Source: Sabellastarte sp. h YS-2021 (taxonomy: Eukaryota > Annelida > Polychaeta > Sabellida > Sabellidae). From it: a stretch of 64,000 nt of DNA. The stretch's first letter is position 1. The number at the start of each line of letters is the position of its first letter. A program made the translations under genes and the position numbers. Shown piece after piece: positions 1 through 10,791 of the stretch. Location of the stretch: positions 19,444,189 to 19,508,188 of the forward strand of contig OZ024931.1 of NCBI GenBank assembly GCA_964017235.1. The letters are read 5' to 3'. The notes under the pieces were generated by a model that was not told the DNA's origin, searched no databases, and worked only from the letters and a program-made list of their open reading frames with translations.

Positions 1-363
1 ATTTGCTAATTTATAACAACTTTTGATGCATTTTTTCAGACAGGAAATGGGTGATATAACAGCTATATGGTACTTCCTGATTTGCATGATTGCATAAACA
101 ATGAAAAAAACATGGTAGTTTGATTTTAACTATTTTATGTGAAAATATGCAAGTATTTGATGGATACAGACCTTTTGGCATATTTTACTACATTGAGTGA
201 TTATTCTTTAAAATATAATACCGACATATAACACTATTCTAACCATCTACCATTAGCTGGCTAATGTTGAGTTGTTTCCTGTTTATTTGTACTTGTGGGC
301 TGGGGTTCCTGCCTGTCAAGGCTGGCTATTTTCTGTTAGTGTTGTTAATAGAATACATATTTT
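1..363. other. AT-rich sequence upstream of the first tandem-repeat element
   Basis: No exon, RNA gene or repeat was recognised here. As COX11 exons lie downstream on the + strand, this is probably COX11 intron or 5' flank. I looked for the earlier COX11 exons (the membrane segment and the copper-domain start) and did not see them. Confidence 0.4.
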
Positions 364-499
364 TATCTCCCGCCCGGCTCGCCGGCGGGAGATTATAATT
401 TGCACCATGTGTGTACGTGCAGTTGTCTCTGAAACTACTACAGTTACACATTTTTGGTAAATTACTTGTCCTAATGAATTTTTATGCTCTTCAATATTT

Positions 500-880
500 T
501 TTGGGTTTGGTGAACTTTGGCCTACTTTTGAGTGAGTAATAGCACTTTTAGCTAATATAATTAGATGACTTATAACTCTCAAACTATTGCATTTAGAGTA
601 TTTTGTTCTAATATGTTGTTCAGCTACTTTCTCCACAGCTACAACATGGTCAGTAGTTTGGAAGTGTATCTCCATAGCTAAGTGAGTAATAGCTACTTTG
701 TCAATTTTTAATGATAACCATAATGAGTAAATGGCTTATATCTTCAAAAGTATTGCAGCTACACAGTTTCTCTCAAATATGTTGTTCATCTACTTTTTTG
801 TGAACTGTAACATATTTAAGTTTCACACCTGTTGCTCAATGTACAAGTGAGTAATGGCTATTTTATTGCTACTTTTAGTT
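500..880. repeat. Diverged tandem array, about 150-165 bp units (gagtgagtaat family)
   Basis: Units begin near 531, 681 and 845 with gagtgagtaatagc. They contain taactctcaaactattgc and a later atgttgttcatctac segment. The same arrangement recurs in the arrays at 7985-10352 and 18830-19680. Confidence 0.6.
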
Positions 881-1670
881 AAAATGTGAAAAATCACAAG
901 TATCTCGCAAACCGTAAGAGATAGAGCAATTTCGAGCGAATTTTTGACCCACAGGGTAGTACAAGAGTATCCTGTGCAAAGGGGAAAAATTTCAATTTTT
1001 GCCAGTTTTGGCGGCCATCTTGGATTTTTGCGGAAAATGAAAAAGTGTGAATATCTCGAAAACCGTAAGAGATAGAGCGATTTCGAGTGAATTTTTGACC
1101 CGCAGGGTAGTACAAGAATATCGTGTGGAAAGGGGGAAAAATTTCAATTTTCGCAACTTTTGACGGCCATCTTGGATTTTAGCGGAAAGTGAAAAAGTGT
1201 GAATATCTCAAAAACCGTAAGAGATAGAGCGATTTCGAGCGAATTTTTGACCCACAGGGTAGTATCCTATACAAAGGGGAAAAATTTCAATTTTCGCCAC
1301 TTTTGGCGGCCATCTTGGGTTTTTACAGAAAATGAAAAAGTGTGAATATCTCGAAAACCGTACAAGATAGAGCGATTGCGAGCAAACTTCTTGACCCACA
1401 GGGTAGTACAAGAGTATCCTATGCAAAGGGGAACAATTTCAGTTTTCGCCACTTTTGGTGGCCATCTTGGATTTTAGCGGAAAACAAAACATTGAAAATA
1501 TCTTCGAAATGGTAAGAGATCGTGCGATTTCGAGCAAATTTTTGACCTGCAGGGTAGTACAACAGTATTCTGTGCCTAGAGGAAAAATTTCAGTTTTCGC
1601 CACTTTTGGCGGCCATCTTGGATTTTAGCAGAAAATGAAAAGTTGTGAATATCTCGGAAAAGGTATTTCT
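880..1670. repeat. Tandem array, about 151-bp units with the AAACCGT core
   Basis: The core aaaccgtaagagatagagc recurs near 909, 1061, 1212, 1354 and 1507, spaced 142-153 bp. Each unit also has gaatttttgacccacaggg and ttttggcggccatcttgg. Short ORFs called here on the - strand are repeats of each other and are not genes. Confidence 0.85.
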
Positions 1671-1696
1671 TCCCCTTTAATGCTTGGCGGGAGATA

Positions 1697-2180
1697 CACA
1701 CCACGGCAGTGGTCTTGTTCATTTTATTTTAATTATACAAAGAATTGAAAACCATTTGCCATTGTGAAAGAATTGTATCATGGAAACAGTAAGGAAACTA
1801 ATAGCTTACTCATATAATTTGCTAAATTAAATTTGAATCCAAATGGCTGTTTATGAACTTTAAAATATCTCACCATGCGATTTTTAATTTTTATGTCTAC
1901 ATTTTTACCATTCCAGTGACCAGCGAACTATCAGATATATAGTGTTTTTTTTCAAGGCCCCTGAAAAGTGAAAACCAGCTTTAATTTTTACAAATGATCA
2001 TTTTACTGTTATTGATTAAGTTTCCTGGATTTTCAATGCTTTGGTCATTTCAGGAATAAGTTTGTTGCCTAATCTTAAAAGTAGATCTCTTGCACCACAT
2101 TCTTAAAATACAAAGTGTAAAGAGTGGGGTTTACATGATTGTGTTGCTTCTTTATGAAGAATATGCTTGTTCAATTTCAG
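1697..2180. other. COX11 intron sequence before the first visible exon
   Basis: AT-rich non-coding sequence ending in a polypyrimidine-like stretch and the acceptor ttcaatttcag at 2170-2180. Nothing else was recognised. Confidence 0.6.
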
Positions 2181-2222
2181 TGCTTCTGCTTTGAAGAACA
2201 AAGATTGAATCCTCATGAACAG
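2181..2222 (+). CDS. COX11: COX11, internal exon carrying the CFCF copper motif
   Basis: COX11 is the mitochondrial inner-membrane copper chaperone that delivers copper to the CuB site of cytochrome c oxidase subunit 1; its copper-binding domain faces the intermembrane space. This 42-nt exon reads CFCFEEQRLNPHEQ, the strictly conserved COX11 segment whose CFCF pair of cysteines binds copper. It is framed by an acceptor (caatttcag before 2181) and a donor (gtatga from 2223). It is in phase 0 with the last exon at 6285, which continues the family sequence without a gap. The exon encoding the preceding part of the copper domain lies outside the window or was not seen. The exon is too short to be found as an ORF, so identification rests on near-exact agreement with the known family sequence. 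Confidence 0.93.
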
Positions 2223-2375
2223 GTATGACACAGTTTTATAATCCAACCTGATAGGGTTATTTGATTTCTAGTGACTGTTGTTAGCTGTCCCTTCATGGCT
2301 ATGTAAGTTCTTAAAATGTTTTGATAATCTCGGACAAGGCTTTTCTAAAGAAAGTTCCGGATCTGTTTTCATTTT

Positions 2376-4390
2376 TACCCCACAGCCCTTAAGGGCTGTC
2401 GGGGTATTGTTTTCACCCATGGTGTCCGGATGGGCGGGCGGGCAGGCGGGCGACGGGAAATAGTTTGTCTGGGCTGTATCTCAGAAACCGTAAGGTGTAG
2501 GAAGTTGATACTTGGTAGGGACATTGGTTAGGGGGTGTAGGTGTGCAACGTCATGGTCTGACCTTGATTTGACCTTTGACCTTGCCGTAGTGACCTTGAG
2601 TTTGAAAATCTTGTCCGGGCTATATCTCGGAAACTGTAAGGTGTAGGAAGTTGATACTTGGTAGGGACATTGGTTAGGGGGTGTAGTTGTGCAACGTCAT
2701 AGTCTGACCTTGATTTGACCTTTGACCTTGCCGTAGTGACCTTGACCTATAAAATCTTGTCCGGGCTATATCTCGGAAACCGTAAGGTGTAGGAAGTTGA
2801 TACTTGGTGGGGATATTGGTTAGGGGGTGTAGGTGTGCAACGTCATGGTCTGACCTTGATTTGACCTTTGACCTTGCTGTAGTGACCGTGACCTATAAAA
2901 TGTTGTCCGGGCTATATCTCGGAAACTGTAAGGTGTGGGAAGTTGATATTTGGTAGGGACATTGGTTAGGGGGTGTAGGTGTGCAACATCATGGTGTGAC
3001 CTTGATTTGACCTTTGACCTTGCCATAGTGACCTTGACCTATAAAATCTTGTCCGGGCTATATCTTGGAAACCATAAGGTGTAGGAAGTTGATATTTGGT
3101 AGGGACATTGGTTAGGGGGTGTAGGTGTGCAACGTCGTGGTCTGACCAAGATTTGACCTTTGACCTTGCCGTAGTGACCTTGACCTATAAAATCTTGTCC
3201 GGGCTATATCTCGGAAACCGTAAGGTGTAGGAAGTTGATACTTGGTAGGGAAATTTGTTAGGGGGTGTAGGTGTGCAACGTCATGGTCTGACCTTGATTT
3301 GACCTTTGACCTTGCCGTAGTGGCCTTGACCTATAAAATCTTGTCCGGGCTATATCTCGGAAACCGTAAGGTGTAGGAAGTTGATATTTGGTAGGGACAT
3401 TGGTTAGGCTGTGTAGGTGTGCAACGTCGTGGTCTGACCAGGATTTGACCTTTGACCTTGCCGTAGTGACCTTGACCTATAAAATCTTGTCCGGGCTATA
3501 TCTCGGAAACCGTAAGGTATAGGAAGTTGATACTTGGTAGGGACTTTGGTTAGGGGGTGTAGGTGTGCAACATCATGATCTGACCTTGATTTGACCTTTG
3601 ACCTTGCCGTAGTGACCTTGACCTATAAAATCTTGTCTGGGCTATATCTCGGAAACTGTAAGGTGTAGGAAGTTGATATTTGGTAGAGACATTGGTTAGG
3701 GGGTGTAGGTGTGCAGCATCATGGTGTGACCTTGATTTGACCTTTGACCTTGCCATAGTGACCTTGACCTATAAAATCTTGTCAGGGTTATATCTCGGAA
3801 ACCGTAAGGTGTAGGAAGTTGATACTTGGTAGGGACATTGGTTAGGGGCTGTAGGTGTGTATTATCATGGTGTGACCTTAATTTGACCTTTTACCTTGTC
3901 GTAGTGACCTTGACCTTTAAAATCTTCATGGACCTTTGGGTCTGTCTTTTGATGCAGATTAAGCAAAAGTCATATTAGAATTTATTAAGAATTTTACTTT
4001 CATAACTTCCCATTGTAAGAGATAGAATTTCATCAAGTGAGCCACAGAGTTTGCTCCAACACCACAATATAAGCATTCATTAAATGTATTACCACTTCTG
4101 TATGCATGGTAATATTCAAACCATCTAAACCATAATTCGGCCATGCAGATGTAGATAAAGAGTGTTGAATTTTAGTTTACTGATTAATGCTGTCATCTTG
4201 TTATTGAATTATCTTGTTTTAATACTTCATCTTTATACACATTATCTTTCTTTTAAACATTATTTCTCCATTTAAACATTGTTTGGACCTTTATATAACT
4301 GACAGTGCTCTGAAAGTATCCTGAAGTTTGTACTGGTACAGTACTTCTATATCTCATGGTGTTGAAAATATTTCCCTAGGCTGTGGGGTA
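2376..4390. mobile_element. 146-bp-unit element with TACCCCACAGCC inverted ends, copy 1
   Basis: Left TACCCCACAGCC (2376-2387) is matched exactly by GGCTGTGGGGTA at 4379-4390. The left end continues into a perfect 16-bp palindrome (cagcccttaagggctg). A 3' unique part (about 3960-4390) follows the array and includes taatgctgtcatcttgtt. Both flanks recur in the second copy at 30660-31940, including gggcatctctgatgct just outside the right inverted repeat. The inverted repeats are therefore probably subterminal, as in Helentron-type HINE/Pearl elements. That class assignment is inference. Confidence 0.75.
2440..3930. repeat. Tandem array of 146-bp units, about ten copies
   Basis: The marker ttgtccgggc (ttgtctgggc in the first) falls at 2465, 2611, 2757, 2903, 3049, 3195, 3341, 3487, 3633 and 3779, exactly 146 bp apart each time. 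The constant period with only point differences suggests recent amplification or homogenisation. Most units carry tgacctttgaccttg (a DR1 of AGGTCA on the other strand) and tgaccttgacc (an AGGTCA half-site extended by TCA), discussed in the findings. Confidence 0.97.
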
Positions 4391-4439
4391 CGGGCATCTC
4401 TGATGCTATTTTTCAAGGTGTGTTCTACGAAATTGTGTC

Positions 4440-4547
4440 TGGTAGATACTATAATATACCTGTCTGGTGGTTACATTTTGCAGATTAGAGTCTCATTTGA
4501 GTAGGGGAGATTAAGCGCTATAAAAGTCCAATTAGAATTAGAATTAC
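4440..4547 (+). mobile_element. 5'-truncated L2-like LINE (or LINE-tailed SINE) 3' end
   Basis: The segment gattaagcgctataaaagt followed by attagaattagaattac (about 4508-4547) matches the 3' end of the LINE at 60045-63033, including its short terminal repeat. Weaker similarity extends about 70 bp upstream. It is a dead-on-arrival copy inside the COX11 intron. Confidence 0.7.
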
Positions 4548-4619
4548 ATGTGTTCTTGTGGATTTCCTCTTCCCATTGAAAGAAATATCTGGCTTTCTCT
4601 CATTGTTCAATTAGACATG

Positions 4620-5940
4620 CAAAAGTACTTTGTGAGGTTACAAGTACTGGTATTAAGACTCAAGTACAAGTACTTTGACAAATTGCAAGTATGAGTACTG
4701 ATATAAGACTGGAGTGCAAGTACTTTAGAAAATTACAAGTACTACTATCAAAACTTATGTTTAAGTACTGGTATCCAGACCCAAGTACAAGAACTGTGAC
4801 AAATTGCAAGTACTAGTATTAAGACGTAAGTACCAATATTGTGATAAATTACAAATACTAATAATGGTTTCGAGAGTGAAATACAAGTTCATTGACGAAT
4901 TACAAGCAAAAGTCTTGGTATTACAACTGCAATATTTCGACAAATTGCAAGTACTGCCTTTGTTGAGTTCATTGCTCTAAGAATTTAACTGCTCTTGGAT
5001 TTCCCCTTGGATTTTATGGGTGCAGTGATTGAAAATTACCACATGATTGCTGGTACCATGACTGAAGTGCTTTGACAAATTGCAAGTACAAGTACTGTTA
5101 CCATGACTCAGGTAAAGAACTGGCACCACATTTCAAGTACATGTACTTTGAAAAATTACTGATACCATGACTTTGACAAACTGCAAATACAAGTACTGGT
5201 ACCATGCCTCAAGTACAAATACTTGTACCACAACTCAAATACAAGCAGTGGTACAATGACTCAAGTACTTTGACAAATTGCATGTACAAGCACTGGTACC
5301 ATGTCTTAAGTACTTTGACAAATTGCTAGTACAAGTACTGGTATCACACTTCAAGTACTTTGACAAATTGCAAGTACAAGTATTGGTACCAAGAGACAAG
5401 TACTTTGACAAATTGCATGTATAATTGTTGTATCTATTTCCAGTCTATTACCAAAATTGTGCAGTCTTTTTTTTGCTGTAACATTTGAAACATTTCAGCG
5501 CACCTTTCTAGTTACACAAAATCATGTGTATACCGCCCCAAAAATTCTATTTTAAGAATATATAACTTCTGTTTGTATATTGGCACAAAACATACATAAG
5601 TTTGATTTTAAAACCATTTAGACCGGAAAGTGGAATGGACTGGATTCTGGTTCACGAAGGATACAAGTTCTGGTACCATGACTCACGTACTTTGACACAA
5701 ATCGCAAGTACAAGTAATGGTACTATGATTCAAGTACTTTGGAAAATTGCAAGTACAAGTACTGGCACCACAACTATAGTACTTTGGCAAATAAGAAGTA
5801 CTTGTACTACAACTCAAATACTTTGACAAATTGCAAGTACAAGTAATGGTACCACAGCTCAAGTACTTTGACAAATTGCAAATACAAGTACTGGTGTCAC
5901 AACTGAAGTACAAGGAATTTTTAAGAAATTGTAAGAAGTA
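4620..5940. repeat. Minisatellite rich in caagtactttgacaaattgc
   Basis: Irregular units of roughly 45-60 bp repeat caagtactttgacaaattgc and acaagtactggtaccatgac. Clean stretches (about 5040-5420 and 5680-5930) are separated by diverged or unique sequence near 4960-5040 and 5430-5670. Short ORFs here only read through the repeat. Confidence 0.9.
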
Positions 5941-6284
5941 CTTTTGTAATGGTCCCTCAAAATAGGATAACCAGATCATGAGAACTTTAAAATGAATTAT
6001 TACTTTAACATACTTTTTAAAACATAAATATTTAATAAACCGTGATGAGCTAAAAATGAACTCAGTTTTCTTGCTGCCTGAGGTTTTTTAAAAAGTTTTT
6101 GTCTGTGAGTGAACACCCATCTGAACAGAAAGTTTTTCCTGCAATACTACAAGTGTTATGTGGAAAGATCATTTTGGAATTCAGGATTTTGAAAGGACAT
6201 ATAATCCATATACATGTTATTGATATAAAATTTTGTTATACAGGAACATGTCAGTGAAATGTCATTATTTTTCTCATTTTTCAG

Positions 6285-6446
6285 GTGGACATGCCAGTGT
6301 TTTTCTTCATAGACCCAGAGTTTGCGGAGGATCCCAAGATGGAGAATGTTGAGGAGATTACGCTGTCCTATACATTTTTTGAAGCCAAGGAAGGGATGAG
6401 TCTACCTTTACCTGGTTACATGCAGCCCATTCAGTCATCTCAGTGA
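6285..6446 (+). CDS. COX11: COX11, terminal exon
   Basis: This exon encodes the last 53 residues of COX11 and its stop codon (TGA, 6444-6446). It opens with VDMPVFFFIDPEFAEDPKM and continues with ITLSYTFFEAKEG and LPLPGYM, diagnostic of the COX11/CtaG_Cox11 C-terminal beta domain. The acceptor is ctcatttttcag, and the exon joins in phase to the CFCF exon at 2181-2222. The protein runs eight residues past the conserved PGY, slightly longer than vertebrate COX11 as I remember it. The open frame and conserved residues indicate a working gene. DIRS element A begins only 243 bp after the stop codon. Confidence 0.96.
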   Translation: MDMPVFFFIDPEFAEDPKMENVEEITLSYTFFEAKEGMSLPLPGYMQPIQSSQ

Positions 6447-6688
6447 ATTCACAGCTGTTGACAGAGAGCAAGAATTGTCGCATTCACCACAACATGTCAG
6501 TATTGTCTGCATAAACTAAGGACTATCAATTATGCATCAACTAAGACGATTGACAACTATGCATCAGTTGCAAAGACTGGTTTAAAATAATCACAAATAT
6601 CACACATTTATAAGACTTTAACAAAATTCAGGAACACTAAATGAGGTTGTCCTCTCTGGTGAGTTTCCCGAAGTTTGTCAAATGTCAC
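6447..6688 (+). other. COX11 3' UTR / flank
   Basis: AT-rich sequence between the COX11 stop and the left end of DIRS element A. No canonical AATAAA was seen in it. The first AATAAA-type signal downstream on this strand may lie inside the mobile element. Confidence 0.5.
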
Positions 6689-6891
6689 ATTTTATTGCGT
6701 TAATACATCCTATCCAATGGACAATTGCTTTACCGGTCGGCGCGACCGGTCCTGCCAAACGCCAGAAAAAGACGTCCTGTATAGAATACCGGCAGGACCG
6801 GTCAGGAGAGTGCATTCGCCAGGTGGCGCATCGTACTTCCTCTTCCTGTCTAGACATCGTGACGTCATAGCATCTTTTTCGTTTGGCGCGT
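6689..6891 (+). repeat. Left inverted terminal repeat of DIRS A
   Basis: It starts attttattgcgttaatac. From about 6720 to 6891 it is the near-exact complement of 16640-16820. It is rich in ACCGGT palindromes. Similarity stops abruptly at ctttttcg, which marks the inner ITR boundary. Confidence 0.93.
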
Positions 6892-6959
6892 GGAGAGTGA
6901 AGACGTGTTTTCAACGACTAGGAAATTTGGTTTTTTACCGAACTCATCCGTTTTATTTC

Positions 6960-7380
6960 ATTATTGAAGTAATTAAGCGTCCCGCAAGGGACGCTTGTTT
7001 GTGTATGGGAGAGCTTCCGGCTCCGCCGGCTCCTGCGGCTCCGCCGGCTCCGCCGGCTCCGCATTTTGTTTTCCTTATAACTCTGTAACCGTTAGGCGGA
7101 TTCTTTTCAAATTTGGCAGGTTTAGGCAGTAGCCCTGGGGAATTTTTTTGAATATGCTGCAGTGACATTTCAACCAATCAGAGAGGTCACATGACCAAAA
7201 ATGTCTTTTTTCGATGGGGAAGCTTGTCCGGATGATAACTTGAAAGGAATTTTATCAATTCACCTGAAACTTGGCAAATACATTCATTCTATTAAAATCT
7301 GGAAATCATTAGATTTTGGCATTGATTGGTCAAGAAATGGCCGAGTAATTAATGATTAATTAATCATTACGAATTTTCCA
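6960..7380. repeat. GC-rich hairpin and CCGGCTCCG repeat at the start of the satellite block in DIRS A
   Basis: A hairpin agcgtcccgcaagggacgct (6975-6994) is followed by a short hexamer/nonamer repeat of ggctccgcc (about 7017-7062). Then comes ttataactctgtaaccgtta (about 7076), a diverged form of the AAACCGT core seen in the other arrays. The rest to 7380 is AT-rich with no gene. It resembles the 5' end of a composite element like that at 364-1696. Confidence 0.5.
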
Positions 7381-7985
7381 AATAAGGAAAACACAAAAAT
7401 GCTTATATCTCGAAAACCGTGCTAGATAGAGCGATTTCGACGAAATTTTTGACCCACAGGGTATCTCTGCGAGTAGTTTTCCCAATTTTCAAAAAATTTT
7501 TGTCTCGCCCAAAATGGCGGCCATTTTGAATTTTCGAAATTTTCGCAAAAATTGCAAAACACAAAAATGCTTATATCTCAAAAACCGTGCTAGATAGAGC
7601 AATTTCGACAAAATTTTTGACCCGCAAGATATCTCTGCGGAGTACTTTTCCCAATTTTCAAAAAATTTTTGTCTCGCCAAAAATGGCGGCCATTTTGAAT
7701 TTTCGAATTTTTCGCAAAAATTGCAAAACATAAAAATGCTTATATCTCGAAGACCCTGCTAGATAGAGCGATTTCGACGAAATTTTTGACCCACTGGGTA
7801 TCTCTAAAGAGTAGCCATGCCAATTTTCAAAAAAATTTTATCTTGCCAAAAATGGCGGCCATTTTGAATTTTCGTATTTTTGCGCAAAAATTGCAAAACA
7901 CAAAAATGCTGATATTTCGAAAACCGTGCTACATAGAGCGATTTCAACGAAATTTTTTATCTTCAGGGTATCTCTGCAGAGCAGC
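7380..7985. repeat. Tandem array, about 169-bp units (left part)
   Basis: The core aaccgtgctagatagagc occurs at 7415, 7583, about 7752 and 7922. Each unit has gaaatttttgaccc and aaaatggcggccattttgaa. The array is interrupted at about 7985 by the 133-bp array and resumes at about 10353, within a unit. Confidence 0.9.
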
Positions 7986-10352
7986 TATCAAAAAGAGCTT
8001 TCACTTGGTGAAGTTTCAGACCCATAGCTAATTGCTCACCTACTCAAAAAGAGTAAATGCGAATTACCTCTAAAAGTATTGCAGAAGGCCAATTTTTCTC
8101 AAATAACTCATTCACCTACTTTTGGAAGAGCTTTCACATGGTGAAGTTTCAGACCCATAGCCAATTACTCACCTACTCAAAATGAGTAAATGCGAATTAT
8201 CTCTAAAAGTATTGCAGATAGCCAATTTTTCTCAAATAACTCATTCACCTACTTTTGGGAGAGCTTTCACATGGTGAAGTTTCAGACCCATAGCTAATTA
8301 TTTACCTACTCAAAATGAGTAAATGCTAATTATCTGTAAAAGTATTGCGGATACCCAATTTTTATCAAATAACTCATTCATCTACTTGTGGGAGAGCTTT
8401 CACATGGTGAAGTTTCAGACCCATAGCTAATTACTCACCTACTCAAAATGAGTAAATGCGAATTATCTCTAAAAGTATTGCAGATAGCCAATTTTTCTCA
8501 AATAACTCATTCACCTACTTTTGGGAGAGCTTTCACTCTGTGAAGTTTCAGACCCATAGCTAATTACTCACCTACTCAAAATGAGTAAATGCGAATTATC
8601 TCTAAAAGTATTGGAGATAGCCAATTTTTCTCAAATAACTCATTCACCTACTTTTGGGAGAGCTTTCACTTGGTGAAGTTTCAGACCCATAGCTAATTAC
8701 TCACCTACTCAAAATGAGTAAATGCGAATTATCTCTAAAAGTATTGCAGATAGCCAATTTTTCTCAAATAACTCATTCACCTACTTTTGGGAGAGCTTTC
8801 ACTCTGTGAAGTTTCAGACCCATAGCTAATTACTCACCTACTCAAAATGAGTAAATGCGAATTATCTCTAAAAGTATTGCAGATAGCCAATTTTTGTCAA
8901 ATTAATCATTCACCTACTTTTGGGAGAGCTTTCACTTGGTGAAGTTTCAGACCAATAGCTAATTACTCACCTACTCAAAATGAGTAAATGCGAGTTATCT
9001 CTAAAAGTATTGCAGATAGCCAATTTTTCTCAAATAACTCATTCACCTACTTTTGGGAGAGCTTTCACTTGGTGAAGTTTCAGACCCATAGCTAATTACT
9101 CACCTACTGAAAATGAGTAAATGTGAATTATCTCTAAAAGTATTGCAGATAGCCAATTTTTCTCAAATAACTCATTCACCTACTTTTGGGAGAGCTTTCA
9201 CTCTGTGAAGTTTCAGACCCATAGCTAATTACTCACCTACTCAAAATGAGTAAATGCGAATTATCTCTAAAAGTATTGCAGATAGCCAATTTTTCTCAAA
9301 TAACTCATTCACCTACTTTTGAGAGAGCTTTCACTTGGTGAAGTTTCAGACCCATAGCTAATTACTCACCTACTCAAAATGAGTAAATGCGAATTATCTC
9401 TAAAAGTATTGCAGATAGCCAATTTTTCTCAAATTAATCATTCACCTACTTTTGGGAGAGCTTTCACTTGGTGAAGTTTCAGACCCATAGCTAATTACTC
9501 GTCTACTCAAAATGAGTAAATGCGAATTATCTCTAAAAGTATTGCAGATAGCCAATTTTTCTCAAATAACTCATTCACCTACTTTTGGGAGAGCTTTCAC
9601 TTGGTGAAGTTTGAGACCCATAGCAAATTACTCACCTACTCAAAATGAGTAAATGCGAATTATCTCTAAAAGTATTGCAGATAGCCAATTTTTCTCAAAT
9701 AACTCATTCACCTACTTTTGGCAGAGTTTTCACTTGGTGAAGTTTCAGACCCATAGCTAATTATTCACCTACTCAAAATGAGTAAATGTGAATTATCTCT
9801 AAAAGTATTACAGATAGCCAATTTTTCTCAAATAACTCATTCACCTACTTTTGGGAGAGCTTTCACTCTGTGAAGTTTCAGACCCATAGCTATTTATTCA
9901 CCTACTCAAAATGAGTAAATGCTAATTATCTGTAAAAGTATTGCAGATACCCAATTTTTATCAAATACTCATTCATCTACTTGTGGGAGAGCTTTCACAT
10001 GGTGAAGTTTCAGACCCATAGCTAATTACTCACCTACTCAAAATGAGTAAATGCGAATTATCTCTAAAAGTATTGTAGATAGCCAATTTTTCTCAAATAA
10101 CTCATTCACCTACTTTTGGGAGAGCTTTCACTTGGTGAAGTTTCAGACCCATAGATAATTATTCACCTACTCAAAATGAGTAAATGTGAATTATCTCTTA
10201 ATAGTATTGCAGATAGCCAATTTTTCTCAAATAACTCATTCACCTACTTTTGGAAGACCTTTCACACACGAAAATGAAAAATTGTGAATATCTCGGAAAA
10301 GCTATTTCTTCTGCTTTAATGCTCGGCGGGAGATACACCCCACGGCAGTGGT
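7985..10352. repeat. Tandem array of 17 units of 133 bp, ending in the 'cggcgggagatacac' tail
   Basis: The marker gagctttcac falls at 7995, 8128, 8261, 8394 and 8527 and then at the same pace to 10256 (gacctttcac). That is 2261 bp, exactly 17 x 133. Each unit contains a small hairpin (tactcaaaatgagta) and gcgaattatctctaaaagta. The block ends with gctcggcgggagatacacc and ccacggcagtggtcttg (about 10320-10355), identical in plan to the right end of the element at 364-1696. It therefore looks like a mobile element that entered the 169-bp array. Confidence 0.95.
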
Positions 10353-10640
10353 CTTGACAAAAATTTTTGTCTCCCCAAAAATGGTGGCCATTTTGAATTT
10401 TCAAAGTTTTTGCAAAACACAAAAATGCTTATATCTCGAAAACCGTGCTATATGGAGTGAACTCAACAAAATTTTGGACCTGCTGGGTATCTCTGCAGAG
10501 TAGCCATGCCAATTTTCAAAATACTTTTGTCTCGCCAAATATAGCAGACATTTTTAATTTTTTTATTTTTTGCAAAACACAAAAATGCTTGTATCTTGAA
10601 AACCATGCTAGATAGAGCAGACTGCGCTGACTTTGGTTGC
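10353..10640. repeat. Tandem array, about 169-bp units (right part)
   Basis: The array resumes with aaaaatttttgtctcccc and aaaatggtggccattttgaa. It has further cores at 10441 (aaccgtgctatatgg) and about 10600 (accatgctagatagagc). It is the continuation of 7380-7985. Confidence 0.85.
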
Positions 10641-10791
10641 CACAACAGTATAAGGCTAGAAACGAAGCATTTTCTTAATACTTTAGCACTCACCTTTATA
10701 TCCTTTTCGGGACGCTTTGTTTTTGCTATGCAAAAACATTATCTTTTTTTTTTGCGAGCGATCCTCTAGTTCAGAATTGTTATCTACAACT

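Larger units (their letters stand above)
364..1696. mobile_element. Tandem-repeat element bounded by TATCTCCCGCC inverted ends (Pearl/HINE-like)
   Basis: The left end TATCTCCCGCC (364-374) has its exact complement GGCGGGAGATA at 1686-1696. The left end lies in a GC-rich near-palindrome (367-391). Between the ends are two arrays of roughly 150-bp units. The tail after the right end (cacaccacggcagtggtcttg, containing a small CCAC/GTGG hairpin) is repeated at about 10325-10355, so this end belongs to a dispersed family. Short subterminal inverted repeats, a hairpin and central tandem arrays are known features of bivalve Pearl elements and of Helentron-associated HINEs. No protein is encoded, so the mechanism class is inference. 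Confidence 0.6.
2223..6284 (+). other. COX11 intron, about 4.06 kb, filled with repeats
   Basis: The intron runs from donor gtatga to acceptor ctcatttttcag and is phase 0. It holds a complete 2-kb 146-bp-unit element (2376-4390), a LINE tail fragment (about 4440-4547) and a minisatellite (4620-5940). At least 80% of it is repeat. Confidence 0.88.

Noticed and set aside
6675..7088. 137-codon + strand ORF and its - strand partners around 6953-7177
   Set aside because: They read through the DIRS A ITR and a GGCTCCGCC repeat; a mirrored version appears in the right ITR.
8000..10260. CRISPR-like array, because of the regular 133-bp period
   Set aside because: Whole units are repeated with no unique spacers, in a eukaryotic genome; this is a satellite.
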